A DNA stretch of 64,000 bases, taken from assembly GCA_003049485.1 (NCBI GenBank), contig PYST01000024.1, forward strand, positions 149,599-213,598, given 5' to 3'. The notes beneath the pieces were generated by a model. That model ran no database searches and was not told the origin of the DNA. It saw only the letters and a program-made list of their open reading frames with translations. This DNA is from Ophioceras dolichostomum. Taxonomy: Eukaryota > Ascomycota > Sordariomycetes > Magnaporthales > Ophioceraceae. Below, one piece after another: positions 50,131 to 62,290 of this stretch; position 1 is the stretch's first letter; every line of letters starts with the position of its first letter. The position numbers were made by a program, and so were the translations under genes.

Positions 50131-51975
50131 GTGTGATGGAATGGGAAATCAGTGCCGAACTAGGACCTTTCCAGTACGAAGGCTGGGTTGGGTTTGTCTT
50201 TCGAACGATCGGCCTTGCTCCTTGCGACCCGCCTGCCTAGTAGACTTTCTTGATTGGGGTGTTCAGAACAGCGGGAGGGCATCGTTCGACGGCGGAACTG
50301 CACACGACGCAATGGATCCTGCCGGCGCGCACAGTTCCGACCATCCACTTTCTCACGTCAGTATGCTGCTATACGCGGTACAGATATGTATGTGTCTCCC
50401 AACCCCCTAATCTGGCCCTGGCCAATACTCCTTCCTCACTTATCCCGTGGCAAATTTGTGGTCAATGGGGCTCGTCCAGAATGAGCACGTTTTCCATTTC
50501 ATTCTTCGACCGGCTCGAAAATACAAATCCCAGGCCCACCGTTGCTGACTTAGTTAGCTGTTCAGGGCCGAAGTCGCAAGTTGGTTGCGTTCTGGAAGGA
50601 AGCCCGTCGTAACGTTCCATTGAGGCTCGTCACGATGAGGTAGACGTGGCTCACCCGTACCGGCGAGGTCTTACTCAACACATCCAGATTGAGGATTTTC
50701 TAAATTCCCGGTATTACGGTGATTCGGGGTCCAGCTGCCTTTTCTTTCGCGAACGGCGCTCTCGGCTGCATCTCCAGTCGAGTTCAAGGCTCGCAAAGAC
50801 CTACCCTCCGCTTTCGCGGTCTTCTGTTTGGTCAGATGAACTGGTTGATCTGGCGGAAGAAAGAGTTCGTGGTGCCTGAGCCGATATTGCGTGTCCACCG
50901 GGCTGTATGAAGTGTGGGCTGGGTAGTTGGTTCACTCATGTGCCGATTTGATCATAGAAGGGGCTTACTCGGAGCTGTCCGGCGCTGATAAACCTTCGTT
51001 CTCTCGTCGGGTCGGTCAGTGGTCGCCGAGGAGGGATTTGATTGATATACTAGCAGCCTGTTATACATACAGTATGGAAGGAGGGAAGGGGAAGGGGGGC
51101 GCAGCCGAGTCTAGATCCCTCGTGACGCGACGCTCCAAAGAGAGCGACGCGACGGGCTAGGAGAAGAGAAGACTGCATGCAATATGCAGAGTTATGCCAA
51201 CCGGCACCAGGGGGCCGTCCAATCGGTTCGCGGGTGACCCGGGAGGATGGGGCACCGTCTGGTGTTCCTGTGGTTTGCGGGGGCGGCCTGGACATCGGGT
51301 AAAACCTGTAGCGAAATAAGATCTTTCTGCGCGGCTATTTTGCATCATCTCTCGGTGAGGACCATTCGATCACTTTCTCCCTTCTTTGAGTTGAGTCTGG
51401 CAATTAAGTCATCAAGCAGCTCCTAGGAACGGGAGGCAGGAAACTAGTGTCAATCGTGATTTTGTTTCTCGCTTGAGCGTTAGGATTTCGAGGGATTCTT
51501 GGTCAGGAGACCGAGACTTGTAGTAGAGAACATCCCAAGGCTCAGCTTCTTGTGAGAGATTTTGTCAAAATCGAAAGAACTATCTTATTTGCCACTGAAA
51601 AAAAAGAAGAATAGAATTAAACGTGTGTCCACGCCGGTCCACGCTCCGAAGAGTTTGCCCTCCGGAATGCAAGCGCTACCACTACGGATGTGCGGTCCCA
51701 AGGCAGTGGAAGTAGAATAGGCAAGGTATCTAGGTAGGTAAGGTCGTGTACGAGTGAACACACAAACGAGAAATCTGCGAATCCCGACTGTTCTCTCCTT
51801 TTCCCCAAATTCCCGCCCCTTTTCCCCATTCTCCATCTGACTCCATCCATATGTCTGTCCCCCCAGTCACTCAAATGCTAACCATGAACTCAATCAATCC
51901 TATCCCGAAAGCAATCTCCCATGATCATCCTCCCATGATCCTCCTCCATTGAGTAGACGACTTCTTAGGTTGGGC
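50131..51975. other. Intergenic between convergent genes
   Basis: 1.8 kb with no gene I can support. AGGTAGGT motif near 51731-51738; otherwise no repeat or RNA is recognised. Confidence 0.5.
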
Positions 51976-52623
51976 TCAGATGAGCGCAGCAGCGAGGGCC
52001 ACGGCGGCCAGGGCACCACCGGCGCGCTGGACGTGGTTGGCGCCGGCGGTGACGATGACGGCGGGCGGGGTGGTCTTGGTCGACGAGGGCTTGACGACGG
52101 TCCCGGGCGTCGTGGGCTTAGTAGTTGGCACCGGGGTCGGCTTGACGGGCGACGAGGACGACAGCACGACAGGCGGCTTGGAGGTAGACTTGGACGGGTG
52201 CGCATACGTCGACGGGGTCGGGTGCGGCTTGGTCGTGGGCGGCGGGTGGTACTTCTTCGAGGTGGACGACACGGGGCACACGGTGGTGCTGACGGGGATG
52301 ATGATGGTCGTGTAGGCGGTGCTCTTGACGGGGCACGACGGGATCGCGGGCGGGCAGCTGATGACCGTCTTGGTCGAGGTCGAGTAGATGGTGCTCGTCG
52401 TGAGCAGGACCGACGGCAGGGAGAAGTGCGGCTTGGTCGAGTGCTTTGGCCATGTCTGGTGAGTGGTGAACAGTTTAGAGGACGTCGCCGACGCTGCTTT
52501 GCCGCCGGCGGTGCAGGGCGGCTTGGACGTCGGGGTGGGGTGGAGGTCGGGCTGGTTTACATCCTCATCGGCCGCCGCGAAGGCTGCCAGGGCAACAACA
52601 GCAAGGGAGATGACGGTCTTCAT
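51976..52623 (-). CDS. GPI-anchored Thr/Ser/Pro-rich cell wall protein (putative)
   Basis: Single exon, 215 residues starting at MKTVISLAVVALAAFAAADE; an in-frame upstream ORF extension is ignored because this Met begins a textbook signal peptide (residues 1-17). The mature N-terminal part has spaced cysteines (PPCTAGGKAAS, ISCPPAIPSCPVKS, TTVCPVSSTSKKYH), a pattern common in fungal GPI wall proteins. A Pro/Thr/Ser-rich, likely O-glycosylated region follows. The C-terminus is a GPI-attachment signal: a small-residue stretch (TAGANHVQRAGG) followed by the hydrophobic tail ALAAVALAAALI. A structural role in the wall is likely. No enzymatic domain is visible. Confidence 0.82.
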   Translation of the reverse strand: MKTVISLAVVALAAFAAADEDVNQPDLHPTPTSKPPCTAGGKAASATSSKLFTTHQTWPKHSTKPHFSLPSVLLTTSTIYSTSTKTVISCPPAIPSCPVKSTAYTTIIIPVSTTVCPVSSTSKKYHPPPTTKPHPTPSTYAHPSKSTSKPPVVLSSSSPVKPTPVPTTKPTTPGTVVKPSSTKTTPPAVIVTAGANHVQRAGGALAAVALAAALI

Positions 52624-53050
52624 CTTGCCAGATTCTTTTTTGCGTGCGTCTTTCTGGTATATCCAACACAAGTTCACTAAACCGTGTCTTTGCCGCTCGT
52701 TGGAAAGGGGGGTTTCGGTTAGGATGTGGTTAGAGTGATCTCTTTCTCCTTTAAGGGATGGAGGTGAAAGAAAGGGGAGTTAGTACTGGGGATAGGGAGT
52801 TCAAGGTGAACAACGAGCGACGACAACGAGTGAACTGGTATCAGAGATACTTGGGGGAGAGAAAAAAGAGAACCTCAGGAACGCAGAGACCGTAGGGGAG
52901 CGAACTGGCCCCCCTTTTGAACCTTTCCCAGCAGTTCCCCGGCAGGGAACAGAAAACAGGGAACTGCTTGCCGGGCTGCCAAGGTTGGCTGTTCTGTCGT
53001 CAGATCCCACAAGGAAAAGACCGAGCAGCATGCAGCATGCAGCAAGGCAC

Positions 53051-53081
<31 letters not shown>

Positions 53082-55386
53082 GCGCCCAGCGTGCCGTCCG
53101 CTGACCAGCGGGCGGCCAGCAGCTGAGCAGCGAAAGACGGGTCAACAGGCTGAATCGCCATGACGAGATGTTTTCCTCTCCATGCCAGGGGATTGGTGTG
53201 TTCGCCGGCCGACGGACGATCCAAAATAGAGTGCGGATCGGCAAGGCGTGGTTGGCCAGGGGAACCTGCGGGTTGGTCGGCTAAAGTAGAGGGCGCAGAA
53301 TTGCAATCAAGAAGCAGCCAGTCACTCGACCGGCCATCGGCGTCTGCTCTGATCCCTTTTTGTGCTTTTTTTCTTCTCTCTTCCTGCAGCCGGTAAATAT
53401 TGTAGGCTGGCCTGTTGTAATTGCGGTCAATAAGGATGGAATATGTAGGAACGGCAGGGCGTCAGCATCGCCTTACCCCATACTATACAGTCTCGCGCGA
53501 CACTTAGACATATCATTTACAGATGACAACACACGCCGCATTACTCTCTCGTGACGAAGGGAGGCGAACTCTCGCCTAGGCCTAGGGTAGTCGGCTGTCA
53601 TACCGGCACACTCCAACGCTGTAGAGTGCATCCCCATCGAATCTCCGATGCAACCTCTCCAGCATCTGAAGGCTCTTGCGCGCTGCTCGTTGGGTGACAA
53701 GACAGATCTGTACCTGCATTAGGTGACAAATGCCTTCTCCCCTACTCAGGAAACGTGAGAGCAAGCGGGAGCAAGCGGACTAGACGTGGGCAGAGTCTTC
53801 GTACGAGTCCGCCGACATAGGCAACCAATCCGGAGAATAAGCCAAACACCCCGTGGACTTTCTTCTTCTCTCACCGAGGATCCCTCCCGGAGAGCTTGTT
53901 CTGAGAATGGAATTCAGCTGCGTCACTAGAATGTTCCAAACTGGCTTGAACTTGTAACTCAACCAGAATATGAAAGAGACCTAGAAAGGAAGACAAGATA
54001 TTCAGGGAATCCGGTCTGCACATCACCACTGAGTGATGTCAAGAAACCGGTTCAGAAGACACTCAATAGCGGGAAGACGGGATCATAAGATTTGCACCTT
54101 ACGGCAGCGCGCCGGAAAGGCTCCGAAAGGGAAAGCCGGAAGAGAAGGGGGAGAACGTGACCGACCGCATGGCCGGCGTCCTGGGATGCCAAGACTCGCT
54201 TGCCTCTCGTATTTATGCAAAACCAGGACACTTGTCCACCAACAACTAGAGGCTACATTTAACACACACATAAAAAAAAAAGATTCGGGAGAAGGTAGGG
54301 CCGACAAAAATAGTAGAAAAAGATCGGCGAGGTGCTGACGTATGTAGGGCTCGCCCGCCTCATCCCAGTTGGATCCAAGCTCAGCATCCTGATGAACTTG
54401 GGGAGTGAGTCCTCATCGCATTCAGCTTGACAGCTTGATGAGCATTACTGCTAGCTAAGCTTTCTAATGTCCGACGACAACTGGGAGCACGTCAAAGCGA
54501 ATAGACTGTCTAGTCTGTACCGCTTTCATCTGCACATGTGCGAGTGAGGGAGAGGCTCGAGACGACTATAATGCCCAAGCCACCTCGGTTCTCAGCCTAT
54601 CCCATGTTTTCTTAGCGACACGTGTGAGGCGAGGCAAGACAGGCAGGACTCGTGGAGACGGACTCGGCCCTATAGCATCATCGTCTGTGGCACAGCATGC
54701 AAGGAGTGATGCCCGAAGTGAAGAGGCAGTCTGTCACATTCTGTTCACAGGTGGTAGTTATGCGTTTCGGCTAAAAATTGGCCCAAGTCGGTTTGGCACA
54801 TCAAGATAGCAGGATTGATGCGAGGAAGAATTCCTCCCGTGGAAGGAGCAATGAGAAAGAAAGAGAAGCACTTCTGGGTTGACGTACTAGGCAGCGCAAC
54901 ACTGGGTATACGAGACTCCAAAGAACGAACCTGAATCAAACACTGTTGTGAGCATCAGGAGTGACCGCACCGTGGTGTTGAAGATGATAGATAGGTGGTG
55001 AGCTCAGTCCTATCGGGATAGAAACCCCGATCATCCAATTATATGCCAGAATTTGGAATCAACGGTCACAGCGGGTCGGGGAATCACTACCCCTGAACGC
55101 CGCCCAGCCCAGCTCAGCTCCGATGGAATAGGTATGGAGCTCTGACAAGGACACGCAACAATCATCATTCAGCATCAGCACCAAATCAGCCTTCTGGTGC
55201 GTTGTGGCGTGAAATCCGTCGCAATACGATGTTGACTTGTAACAATATCTCCTTCGTTCGTTGCTCTATTTAGTTAATTCCTTGCTTTGCTCAATCCTTT
55301 TTTTTCTCACTCATTTCTATCTTGTCCTTTTCTCTTCTCTTATCGAAAAGGTTCTGCGCACGCGCAGGTCGCAAATCGCAAAATCA
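52624..55386. other. Long gene-poor interval
   Basis: 2.8 kb between divergent genes. It holds a TCTG microsatellite (53051-53082) and short overlapping ORFs without domains (for example minus 53582-53962). The parts next to 52624 and 55386 are promoter regions. Nothing else is supported. Confidence 0.45.
53051..53082. repeat. (TCTG)8 microsatellite
   Basis: Eight uninterrupted copies of TCTG, about 430 bases upstream of the GPI-type wall protein start. Confidence 0.95.
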
Positions 55387-57074
55387 ATGGCATCATCACC
55401 AGCGGTGGCCCAGTCCCGAAAGAGGGTCCTTAGGGTCATCTTCGTATCCCTGCTTCTAGACCTGGTAGGGATATAGCTCCCATCCCTTGCCTTCCATTTT
55501 ACAACAACATCGTCCTCTTGATGGAACGACTAGTAACAGAACCTGTTCTTCTTCCGTTACCTAGATATCATTCACTTTCATTCTACCGCTCTTCCCGAAG
55601 CTGCTCGAGTTCTACCGGAACAGCGAGGCGCCGGTCGACCCCTCGTCCTCCGATGATGGCGGCGAGCAATCCAGGACGCTGCTCTCGCACGTCCTGAACT
55701 ACCTCAATGCTTACAAGACCGCCTTCGCGCGTCCTATCGACTCACGATATGACATCGTGCTGCTCGGCGGCGCACTGGGGAGCTTGTTCTCGTAAGGGCC
55801 ATCCATCCATCTCCTACCGTAGGAGGGAACAAAAAACAGATCTGAGAGACTGACCTTTTGTCCCTCCATCCAGTCTCCTACAAGCCATCGCCTCCCCGAT
55901 CATAGGCCGCCTCTCAGACAAGTACGGCCGGCGCAAGGCGCTCCTGGCCAGCATGATGGGCAACATCCTCTCGGTGCTCCTCTGGGTGGTGGCGGTCGAC
56001 TTCCGCACCTTCCTGCTCTCGCGCGTGGTCGGCGGTCTCTCGGAGGGCAACGTGCAGCTCGCGACCGCCATCGCCGCCGACATCTCTGACGAGTCGAACC
56101 GCGGCCACACCATGGCGCTCGTCGGCGCCTGCTTCTCCATCGCCTTCACCTTCGGCCCGGCCCTCGGCGCGTGGCTGAGCACCATCCCTACCGTCGCCGC
56201 CAACCCGTTCGCCACCGCGGCTGGGTTCTCGCTTTTCTTAATTGTCGTCGAGACCGTGTACCTATACGTCGCGCTGCCGGAGACCCTGCCTTCCCTGGTG
56301 GTGACGAATGAGGGAGAGGGAGAGGGAGAGGGAGGAGGCGTCGCGGATAAGCCGCCGAGCTATGATGAGATGATGGATGAGGGGAAGAAGAAGGGGGAGG
56401 AGAAGACCGCGCCTACGACGACGGCGACGACGACGAGCGACGCGCCGACAACGCGGACGAACTCGCACCTGGTGCTCAACGCCGTGCACTTCTCCTTCGT
56501 CCTCTTCTTCTCCGGCATGGAGTTCTCTCTGCCCTTCATGACCTACGACCTCTTCTCCTACAGCGCCTCCAAGAACGGCCGCCTGCTGGGCTTCATCGGC
56601 CTCGTGGCGGCCCTGCTCCAAGGCGGCGTCACGCGGCGTCTCCCGCCGCTGCTGTCCGTGCGGCTGGGCGTCGCGGCCTGCCTGGCCGCCTTCGTCCTGC
56701 TGGGCCGCATCTCGTCCGTACCCGCGCTCTACGCCGCCGCGGCGTGCCTGGCCACCACGTCGGCGACCGTCGTGCCGGGTCTGAACGCGCTCAGCAGCTT
56801 CGAGGCCGGTAAAGGGGAGCGCGGCGGCAAGCTGGGCAACCTGCGCAGCTGGGGCCAGCTCGGGCGCGGCATCGGCCCCGTGCTGTTCACCAGCGTGTAC
56901 TGGTGGGCCGGTCGCGAGGTCGCGTACGGATTGGGCGCGCTGGGCATCAACGCCGTGAGCCTGGTCGTCTTCTTCGGCCTCCGGTCGCCGCCTGGCTCGC
57001 TGAAGCCCAGTCGTCGGTCTGCAGCAGCAGCAACAGCAGCGGCGGCGGCCAAGGGCGGCAAGAAGGAGCTGTGA
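55387..57074 (+). CDS. MFS transporter (MFSD10/TETRAN-like)
   Basis: Major facilitator superfamily membrane transporter. Three exons (55387-55464, 55565-55791, 55874-57074) give 501 residues. Junctions restore SLLLDL|ISFTFILPLFP and LGSLFS|LLQAIASPIIGRLSD. The latter is the MFS loop 2-3 signature, continuing KYGRRKALLAS. The N-terminal half shows six helices, including RVVGGLSEGNVQLATAIAAD and SIAFTFGPALGAWLS. A charged Glu/Gly/Thr-rich central loop (about residues 235-290) separates it from a C-terminal half with MEFSLPFMTYDLFSYSASKN and NLRSWGQLGRGIGPVLFT. The pattern resembles the MFSD10 / bacterial TetA-like subgroup. The substrate is unknown. The tail is Ala/Lys-rich. Confidence 0.87.
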
Positions 57075-57807
57075 TAGCTAGGTACCACCTACCTAGCTAT
57101 GTTAGCGTGCTTGGATTTGTGTGGCATTCGAAGTGAGAATAAAACGGGATGGGATATGCTGCCGGATTAGGGTTCGTCGCGACTTGTTGATATATACTAC
57201 TAGAGCTAGACGTCATTTTGAATTATTTTTGGGCTGTTCACATGGATATTAGGCGGCGGCATAGTATTGGGATTAAGCTTGGCAGTTCGAATGGTATATG
57301 CAAGGCATATATCTGTCCCCATAAGACGTGTATTCAGTAGCTCGTTTGCTTTTTTGGCCTGTCACTCTCCTTCAGGCTATGTACTCATACCGGAGTAAAT
57401 CCCAGGCCAAGAAAAGAATGTGATCACTCTAGCCGAAGTTCAAACCACAATGTGATTGTCTACAAACCCTCTGAATTTCCTCGTTCAGAAATCGTGAGCC
57501 CACCTATGCCTCAAGCTGTCTCCTCGATCGCCTCTTTTGGCTGTGTCGATGCTGCACATGCGTGCGCACTTGACCGAAATGGTCCGAAGTTATTGCCTCA
57601 CCTGGCACGTTGTCTTTGTTCTCACCGACCGGCAGAAAATTAGGGAGCGAAATATGCCATGATTGGTTCATGGGACCGGATGGTAGGCTCTCGATATATC
57701 AGGGGCATCAAGGACAACGCTGCGGAAATGTTTTCTCTGCTGCCATGTATATTTCCCATAGCGCCAAAAACAAAGAAAGAAATATGCTTCGAGAAACAGC
57801 GCCATGT
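57075..57807. other. Intergenic between convergent genes
   Basis: 730 bases of shared 3' flank between the MFS transporter and the TrpRS gene. An ACCTACCTAGCTA motif lies at 57087-57099. No gene is seen. Confidence 0.5.
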
Positions 57808-60063
57808 CTAACTCGCCTCCTTGGGCGCCGAGCTCTCTTCTGATGCAGGCGCAGCGCCGCCGGACGCCGAGGCCGCCGCGGCCTTCTCAGCCTGCTTCTT
57901 CTCCTTCTTCTCCGCCGCAAGGCGCAGCTTTTCCAGCTTCTTCTGCTGGTTCTTCGTCATCTTGCCGCCCTCCTCACCGTCAATCGCTGGTGCACCATCC
58001 TTGGCATCACTGGTTGCTGCTGCTGGCCTCATCGCGAGTGGTACCTTTGGGTTCCCCATCCACTTGAGCGGGCGGACCCTCATGAACTCGGCGATGACCT
58101 CGTCCGAGACCTTCGCGCGCCGCTCCTGGAAGCCCCGGACGTACGACTGGAGCTCCTCGGCGCAGCGTTTCTTGATCTCGCCCGTTAGCATCTTCCCCGT
58201 GCTGTACTCGTAGCGGATCTTCTCGAGCTCCTGGTCGTCCTCGAGGAAGAAGGTGAGGTACTGGTAGGGGACGTCCTTCTCCGTGTCGCCGCCCTTCTCT
58301 CGGTGCTCCTCGACGGTGACCTGGCCGCCCGAGAAGGCGTACTTGTTGACCTTGGTGAGGATCTGCTTCGGGGTGTCCTTCATGAAGATGGCCGAGGTCT
58401 CGACGCTGGCGCTCATCTTGGACCCGGGTCCCTGGAGCGCATCCAGGAACCGCGAGTGGATGAGTGAAGGCTTCGCAAAACCTAAGGGGGGATGATGTAA
58501 GCTCGCTGCTTGGGGGGCTCCCTGAGTGTCCGAAAACTTCACTGAGCAGACGGGAAGAGCAGAAATCGGTACTCACGAAGCCTCGACGCTACATCTCGGG
58601 TCATTCTGAAGTATGGATCCTGATCAATGGCACCTGATGGTCCGCTAATGTCAGCCTGATCCACCGAATCAGTGCGAAGACAATCCATTCATGGAGTACT
58701 AACAAGGAATCAGGCAAGGGATCTGGGCCGTGATCTTCTCGTCGGTGCCAAAAATATGAGGGAACGAAGAGGCAAAACTTGTGGCACCCTGGATGCTGCC
58801 AAAATGAATCTTGCCAATGTTGGTGCTGCAATTTGTGAAAGGCATGTTAGGAGTGAATCACTATCCGGCCTTTAGGGATACTTGGGGACCATGGCATACC
58901 TGTCGTTGAAACCGAAGATGGCCTTCGCCTGATTGTACGTGATGTGTTTCGACAACCTGGTGATGTTCTTGTAGAAAGCGCCGCCAACAAATCTAGAAGG
59001 GAGCATATTCCGATAAGCCCATAGCCCATAGTGTGGTCAACCATCCCACCGTCATCTGAGGGGCGTCATCTGAGGGGCAGGTTGCGAGAATGCGAGGAGG
59101 CTCTCACTCGTAGTCGGAGAAGATGAAGGTTTTCTCAGGATCGAAACCGACAGCGATAATGTCCTTGACATTTGACGCCGTATATGATTGCACCTCTTCT
59201 ATCGTCCTCTTCTCGCTGAAGAGATATTTCTACAATTCTGTAAGCTAACCAGGTCGCTGTCGAGCGGTAGTAGCGGGTGCAACAAACCTCATCCTAAGAG
59301 AAAGGCGTCGGCTAGTGTCAGTAGACGTCCAGGACAGGCATTTAGGGTGGTCAAACAAGAGGAAAGTACCTACGTCGGTCATCATGATAACCAAGGGGAC
59401 CTGGAACACATCCTGGAGCCATCTGGAGCAGTCTCTGTCAGAGCGAATGTTCGGACACCTTGGGTATTACTATGGCGACTAACTTCGTGAATTCGAAAGG
59501 GACGGTATGTCCGATGTGCATTGAGTCGCTAGTAGGAAGCATTTTCCGTAAGTATATGGCCATCGAGAGCCGCAGGAGAGCGCGGAGGAGTATGTGGGAC
59601 AGGCGACGAAGTACCTGCTGGGGCCGCGGCCTGTGTAGAGGAAGAAGGGCTCATTGCGCTCGTATCTATCTAGGATGACCTATTCGAACAATCAGCCAAG
59701 GTTCGAGCGAGGGGAGGAAATTGGACACACGGAGCGAAGAGCTTCAACAGCTTTGCAGCCAAGAACAATATTCCTCCTTACCTCTAGCTCGCGATGCGAA
59801 AACACGATGCCTCTGCGCATGAAGCGGTGGGGCTTGTGGCCAGTCACATTCTGGAACCGCTCGAGGAGCTCCAAGTCGATCAACTTCGTGCCGAACTCCT
59901 CGACGAGCTTGTTGTAGTTGATGGCCTTGACGTTTCCCTCAGCGTCCACCTCGCCGCTCACGTTCCAAGGGTCGACCGTCTGCTTGTGCTCGTGGCCAGT
60001 TGGGTGCGCTGGCGGCGCTGCGGAGGCTTCTTCGGCCTGGTTGACGAGTTGTATCTCGGGCAT
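57808..60063 (-). CDS. WRS1: Tryptophanyl-tRNA synthetase, cytosolic
   Basis: Charges tRNA-Trp with tryptophan. Ten exons are inferred (60063-59782, 59679-59615, 59528-59484, 59422-59374, 59293-59288, 59229-59108, 58992-58900, 58825-58704, 58633-58577, 58481-57808), giving 504 residues with every junction in phase. Class I motifs are HIGH (residues 120-123, in [15 protein letters not shown]) and KMSAS (302-306, in [13 protein letters not shown]). Further eukaryote-type blocks are [72 protein letters not shown] and [14 protein letters not shown]. Exon 5 has six bases (GATGAG) and supplies Asp148-Glu149 of the conserved TDDEK; skipping it would stay in frame but delete them. The C-terminal 50 residues form a Lys/Ala-rich tail ([17 protein letters not shown]), probably aiding RNA binding. 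No WHEP domain is present. Introns are 58-115 bases. Confidence 0.94.
59288..59293 (-). other. WRS1: Six-nucleotide microexon of the TrpRS gene
   Basis: On the minus strand, TTAG|GATGAG|GTTTGT. It lies between an 80-base intron (with ACTGAC branch site) and a 58-base intron. It encodes Asp-Glu of the conserved TDDEK motif in the synthetase core. Confidence 0.85.
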
Positions 60064-60457
60064 CTTGCAAGCTTTGCGCAAAAGTGCGCGTGCCGATGCT
60101 AGCTAGAAGAAAGGGAGGGGCCGAATGTATCGAACTCGGGAGCTCCAGAGCTCCAGGTGGTTGCTGTAGACTCGAATCGCACCTACAACGTGGTCAGTTG
60201 GAGGAAGATTTGGTGGGGTCAATCGCGGGGTCGGCGCTGGACAGGTCCTGTTGATCTCGGCGATGTTCTGGTTCTGCCTTCTGAGTCACATCCATTCAAT
60301 TATCAACCTGCCCCTGTCAAAAAAAAAAAAACCTAGTCAAGCTTTATTTCTGAGGCAGAAAGCTGGGCACAAATTAAGTAAGGCTTGATTGAGCCTGCGT
60401 GATATCATGGTACAAGTTTAAACGAAGAAGACTGCATAGCTAACTAACTGTAGGAAG
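60064..60457. other. Intergenic, promoter side of TrpRS
   Basis: About 400 bases. A 12-base A run lies near 60320-60331. No gene is seen. Confidence 0.5.
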
Positions 60458-60960
60458 TTACAAAACATCGCTTATCATCCTTGCCGTGATAAAGTCTGCG
60501 CGGTCCAATTCTATGATGGTTGGACGATCCGGCACAGGCAGCACATCCGAGACTGGCGGCGCAGAAGGAGCTGCTCCGACTCGGTTGCTGCTCATAGTTG
60601 TGTGGGCGGCCACCGTATTGATACCTTCGGCTGATGTTGAGTGCAAGTACGACGACGAGGAACACCTCGCCCAGGCGACATGCAACTTCCTGTTTACCAA
60701 CAGCCATTCCCAACAGGTATTTTGGATTTTAGACATGTCGCCGTTGGTATACCTTTTTTGGACCGTAGTTCCTCTATTACACTTCATAAAGTGACCAAAC
60801 CATGATAAATTTTCTATCGCGAGCGATCGACGGGGGCTAACCGCCGCCTTACTACACAATGTTGCCCAAATGTCCACAAGCTTCCACCCGCCTGCCAGAT
60901 GCGCATTCGCCGAAAAAAGATTCTCCCGAGGTCTGAGGTCTGGCGGCTCCGACACGCCTG

Positions 60961-62213
60961 CTATTTGCGCACTAGGATGATCTTCGGGCGTGTACGGGAT
61001 GACTGCGTCTTTCCTGACCAGATGAGGATCCTCCGCTTCGTGGGTATTGGGGCACAGCCCGCCGGGTCCTGTGGCCTCGAGCTTATGATTTTGATCATCC
61101 GGAACGTAGAACCATGATGTCGGGCAGCATGGGCCTTGAATTTGATGACATTCTCCAACACGATTTCATCTGCCTGACACTCCGGCCGAGAGCAGCCTGT
61201 CGGGCCACCGTTCGCTTGCTGAAAATGCTGTTCAAGGTGATTCCAAAGAAGTGTCCTGCGGGCGTAGCGCTTTCCGCAGAAGATGCAAGCTTCTGTCTTG
61301 CCAGACGGCATGGAATGTTGCTGTCGCTGGGCGGGGGCAGAAGCGACGGAAACGGAAGGACATTCGCCGCTGGTGTCAAACTGATTCGGAGATATACTGG
61401 TTTCTGGTGGCTTTGCTGCTAGAGTCTGCAGGCCGTTCGTTGACAGCGGCTGCGGTGGTGAATGAAAACCCGCAAGGACCGGGAGGACAGTTGCCCAAGC
61501 AGGGACAGCTGGGGTTTCAGTTGATCTTGGGAGAAAAGGCCGCACACCGTCCGATGGACGCAGCAGCACGGGCGGCTGCTCTAGTGGATTCGACGGCGAT
61601 TGGACAGCTGCCCGCTTGGGGGTCGGCTGGTTGCGTTGAACCAGCTCGCACACGAAGGCATAGGCAACCATGGCATTGATGGCCTCGACCTTTCTTTGTA
61701 CAATCTCCTACTCTGATAGGTCGTCATCCATATCGCTGAGGATGGCCGCAAGTCGCGCGCGTTGCGTCAAGGTGTGCTTCACTTCTTGTTTCGCCTCGGG
61801 TTCCCGGATACCCTGCAACTGCTTCTGAAGCTCTTGTTCGTCCCTCTCGTCGAAATGGTCCTTGCAGATCATCTTGTGGATCTTTCTGTGGTGCTTCTGC
61901 CTCGCGCTTCTCAGCTCGTTCTGCTTGCACTTATACCACCTCCGCTCCTCATCTGGTGCCGAAGACACACGGCCGTGCCTCTCCTCCAGGTCAGCCTTGA
62001 CCGCCTCAAGCTCCTCTTCCAGACGCTGCACTGCACTACTGGGACTGACGGCTTTCTGAGTTGATCTTCTAGCCCTTCTTTTGAAGTTCGGAATCTCGCA
62101 CGAGGAACCGGATGAAGGACTCGCCGAGGCCCTTATTGTCGACGCTAAAGGTCTTCAACACAGCCTTCCATTCGTGTGGTCGGCCGAGCTTCTCGCAAAA
62201 GGCCTGCCATCAT
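60961..62213 (-). pseudogene. Broken C2H2 zinc-finger gene
   Basis: On the minus strand a protein-like text runs through at least three breaks. From about 62213: AFCEKLGRPHEWKAVLKTF and GLGESFIRFLVRDSELQKKG end at a stop near 62070. A shifted frame continues VVQRLEEELEAVKADLEE, WYKCKQNELRSARQKHHRK, KMICKDHFDERDEQELQKQL, up to DMDDDLSE, then an in-frame TAG (61708-61710). The same frame resumes EIVQRKVEAINAMVAYAFV and reaches two zinc-finger-like motifs, CIFCGKRYARRTLLWNHLEQH (C-x2-C-x12-H-x3-H, near residue 129 after the Met at 61671) and a C-x4-C-x15-H-x3-H. It stops at 60961. A further ORF (60955-60458), including SLAIENLSWFGHFMKC and SKIQNTCWEWLLVNRK, may be its continuation. The helical charged middle plus C-terminal finger recalls fungal FluG-like/DUF3435-like proteins, some of which belong to mobile elements. 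That link is tentative. Confidence 0.6.
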
Positions 62214-62290
62214 AGCTGGAGACGGTAAGCCAGTCGTTACAGGGAGTGTCACGGGCACAGATCGCAAGATGTACGGATCGCAGGATGTGG

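Noticed and set aside
53582..53962. Two adjacent minus-strand ORFs that might be exons
   Set aside because: No family similarity was recognised and no donor/acceptor pair gives a convincing join.
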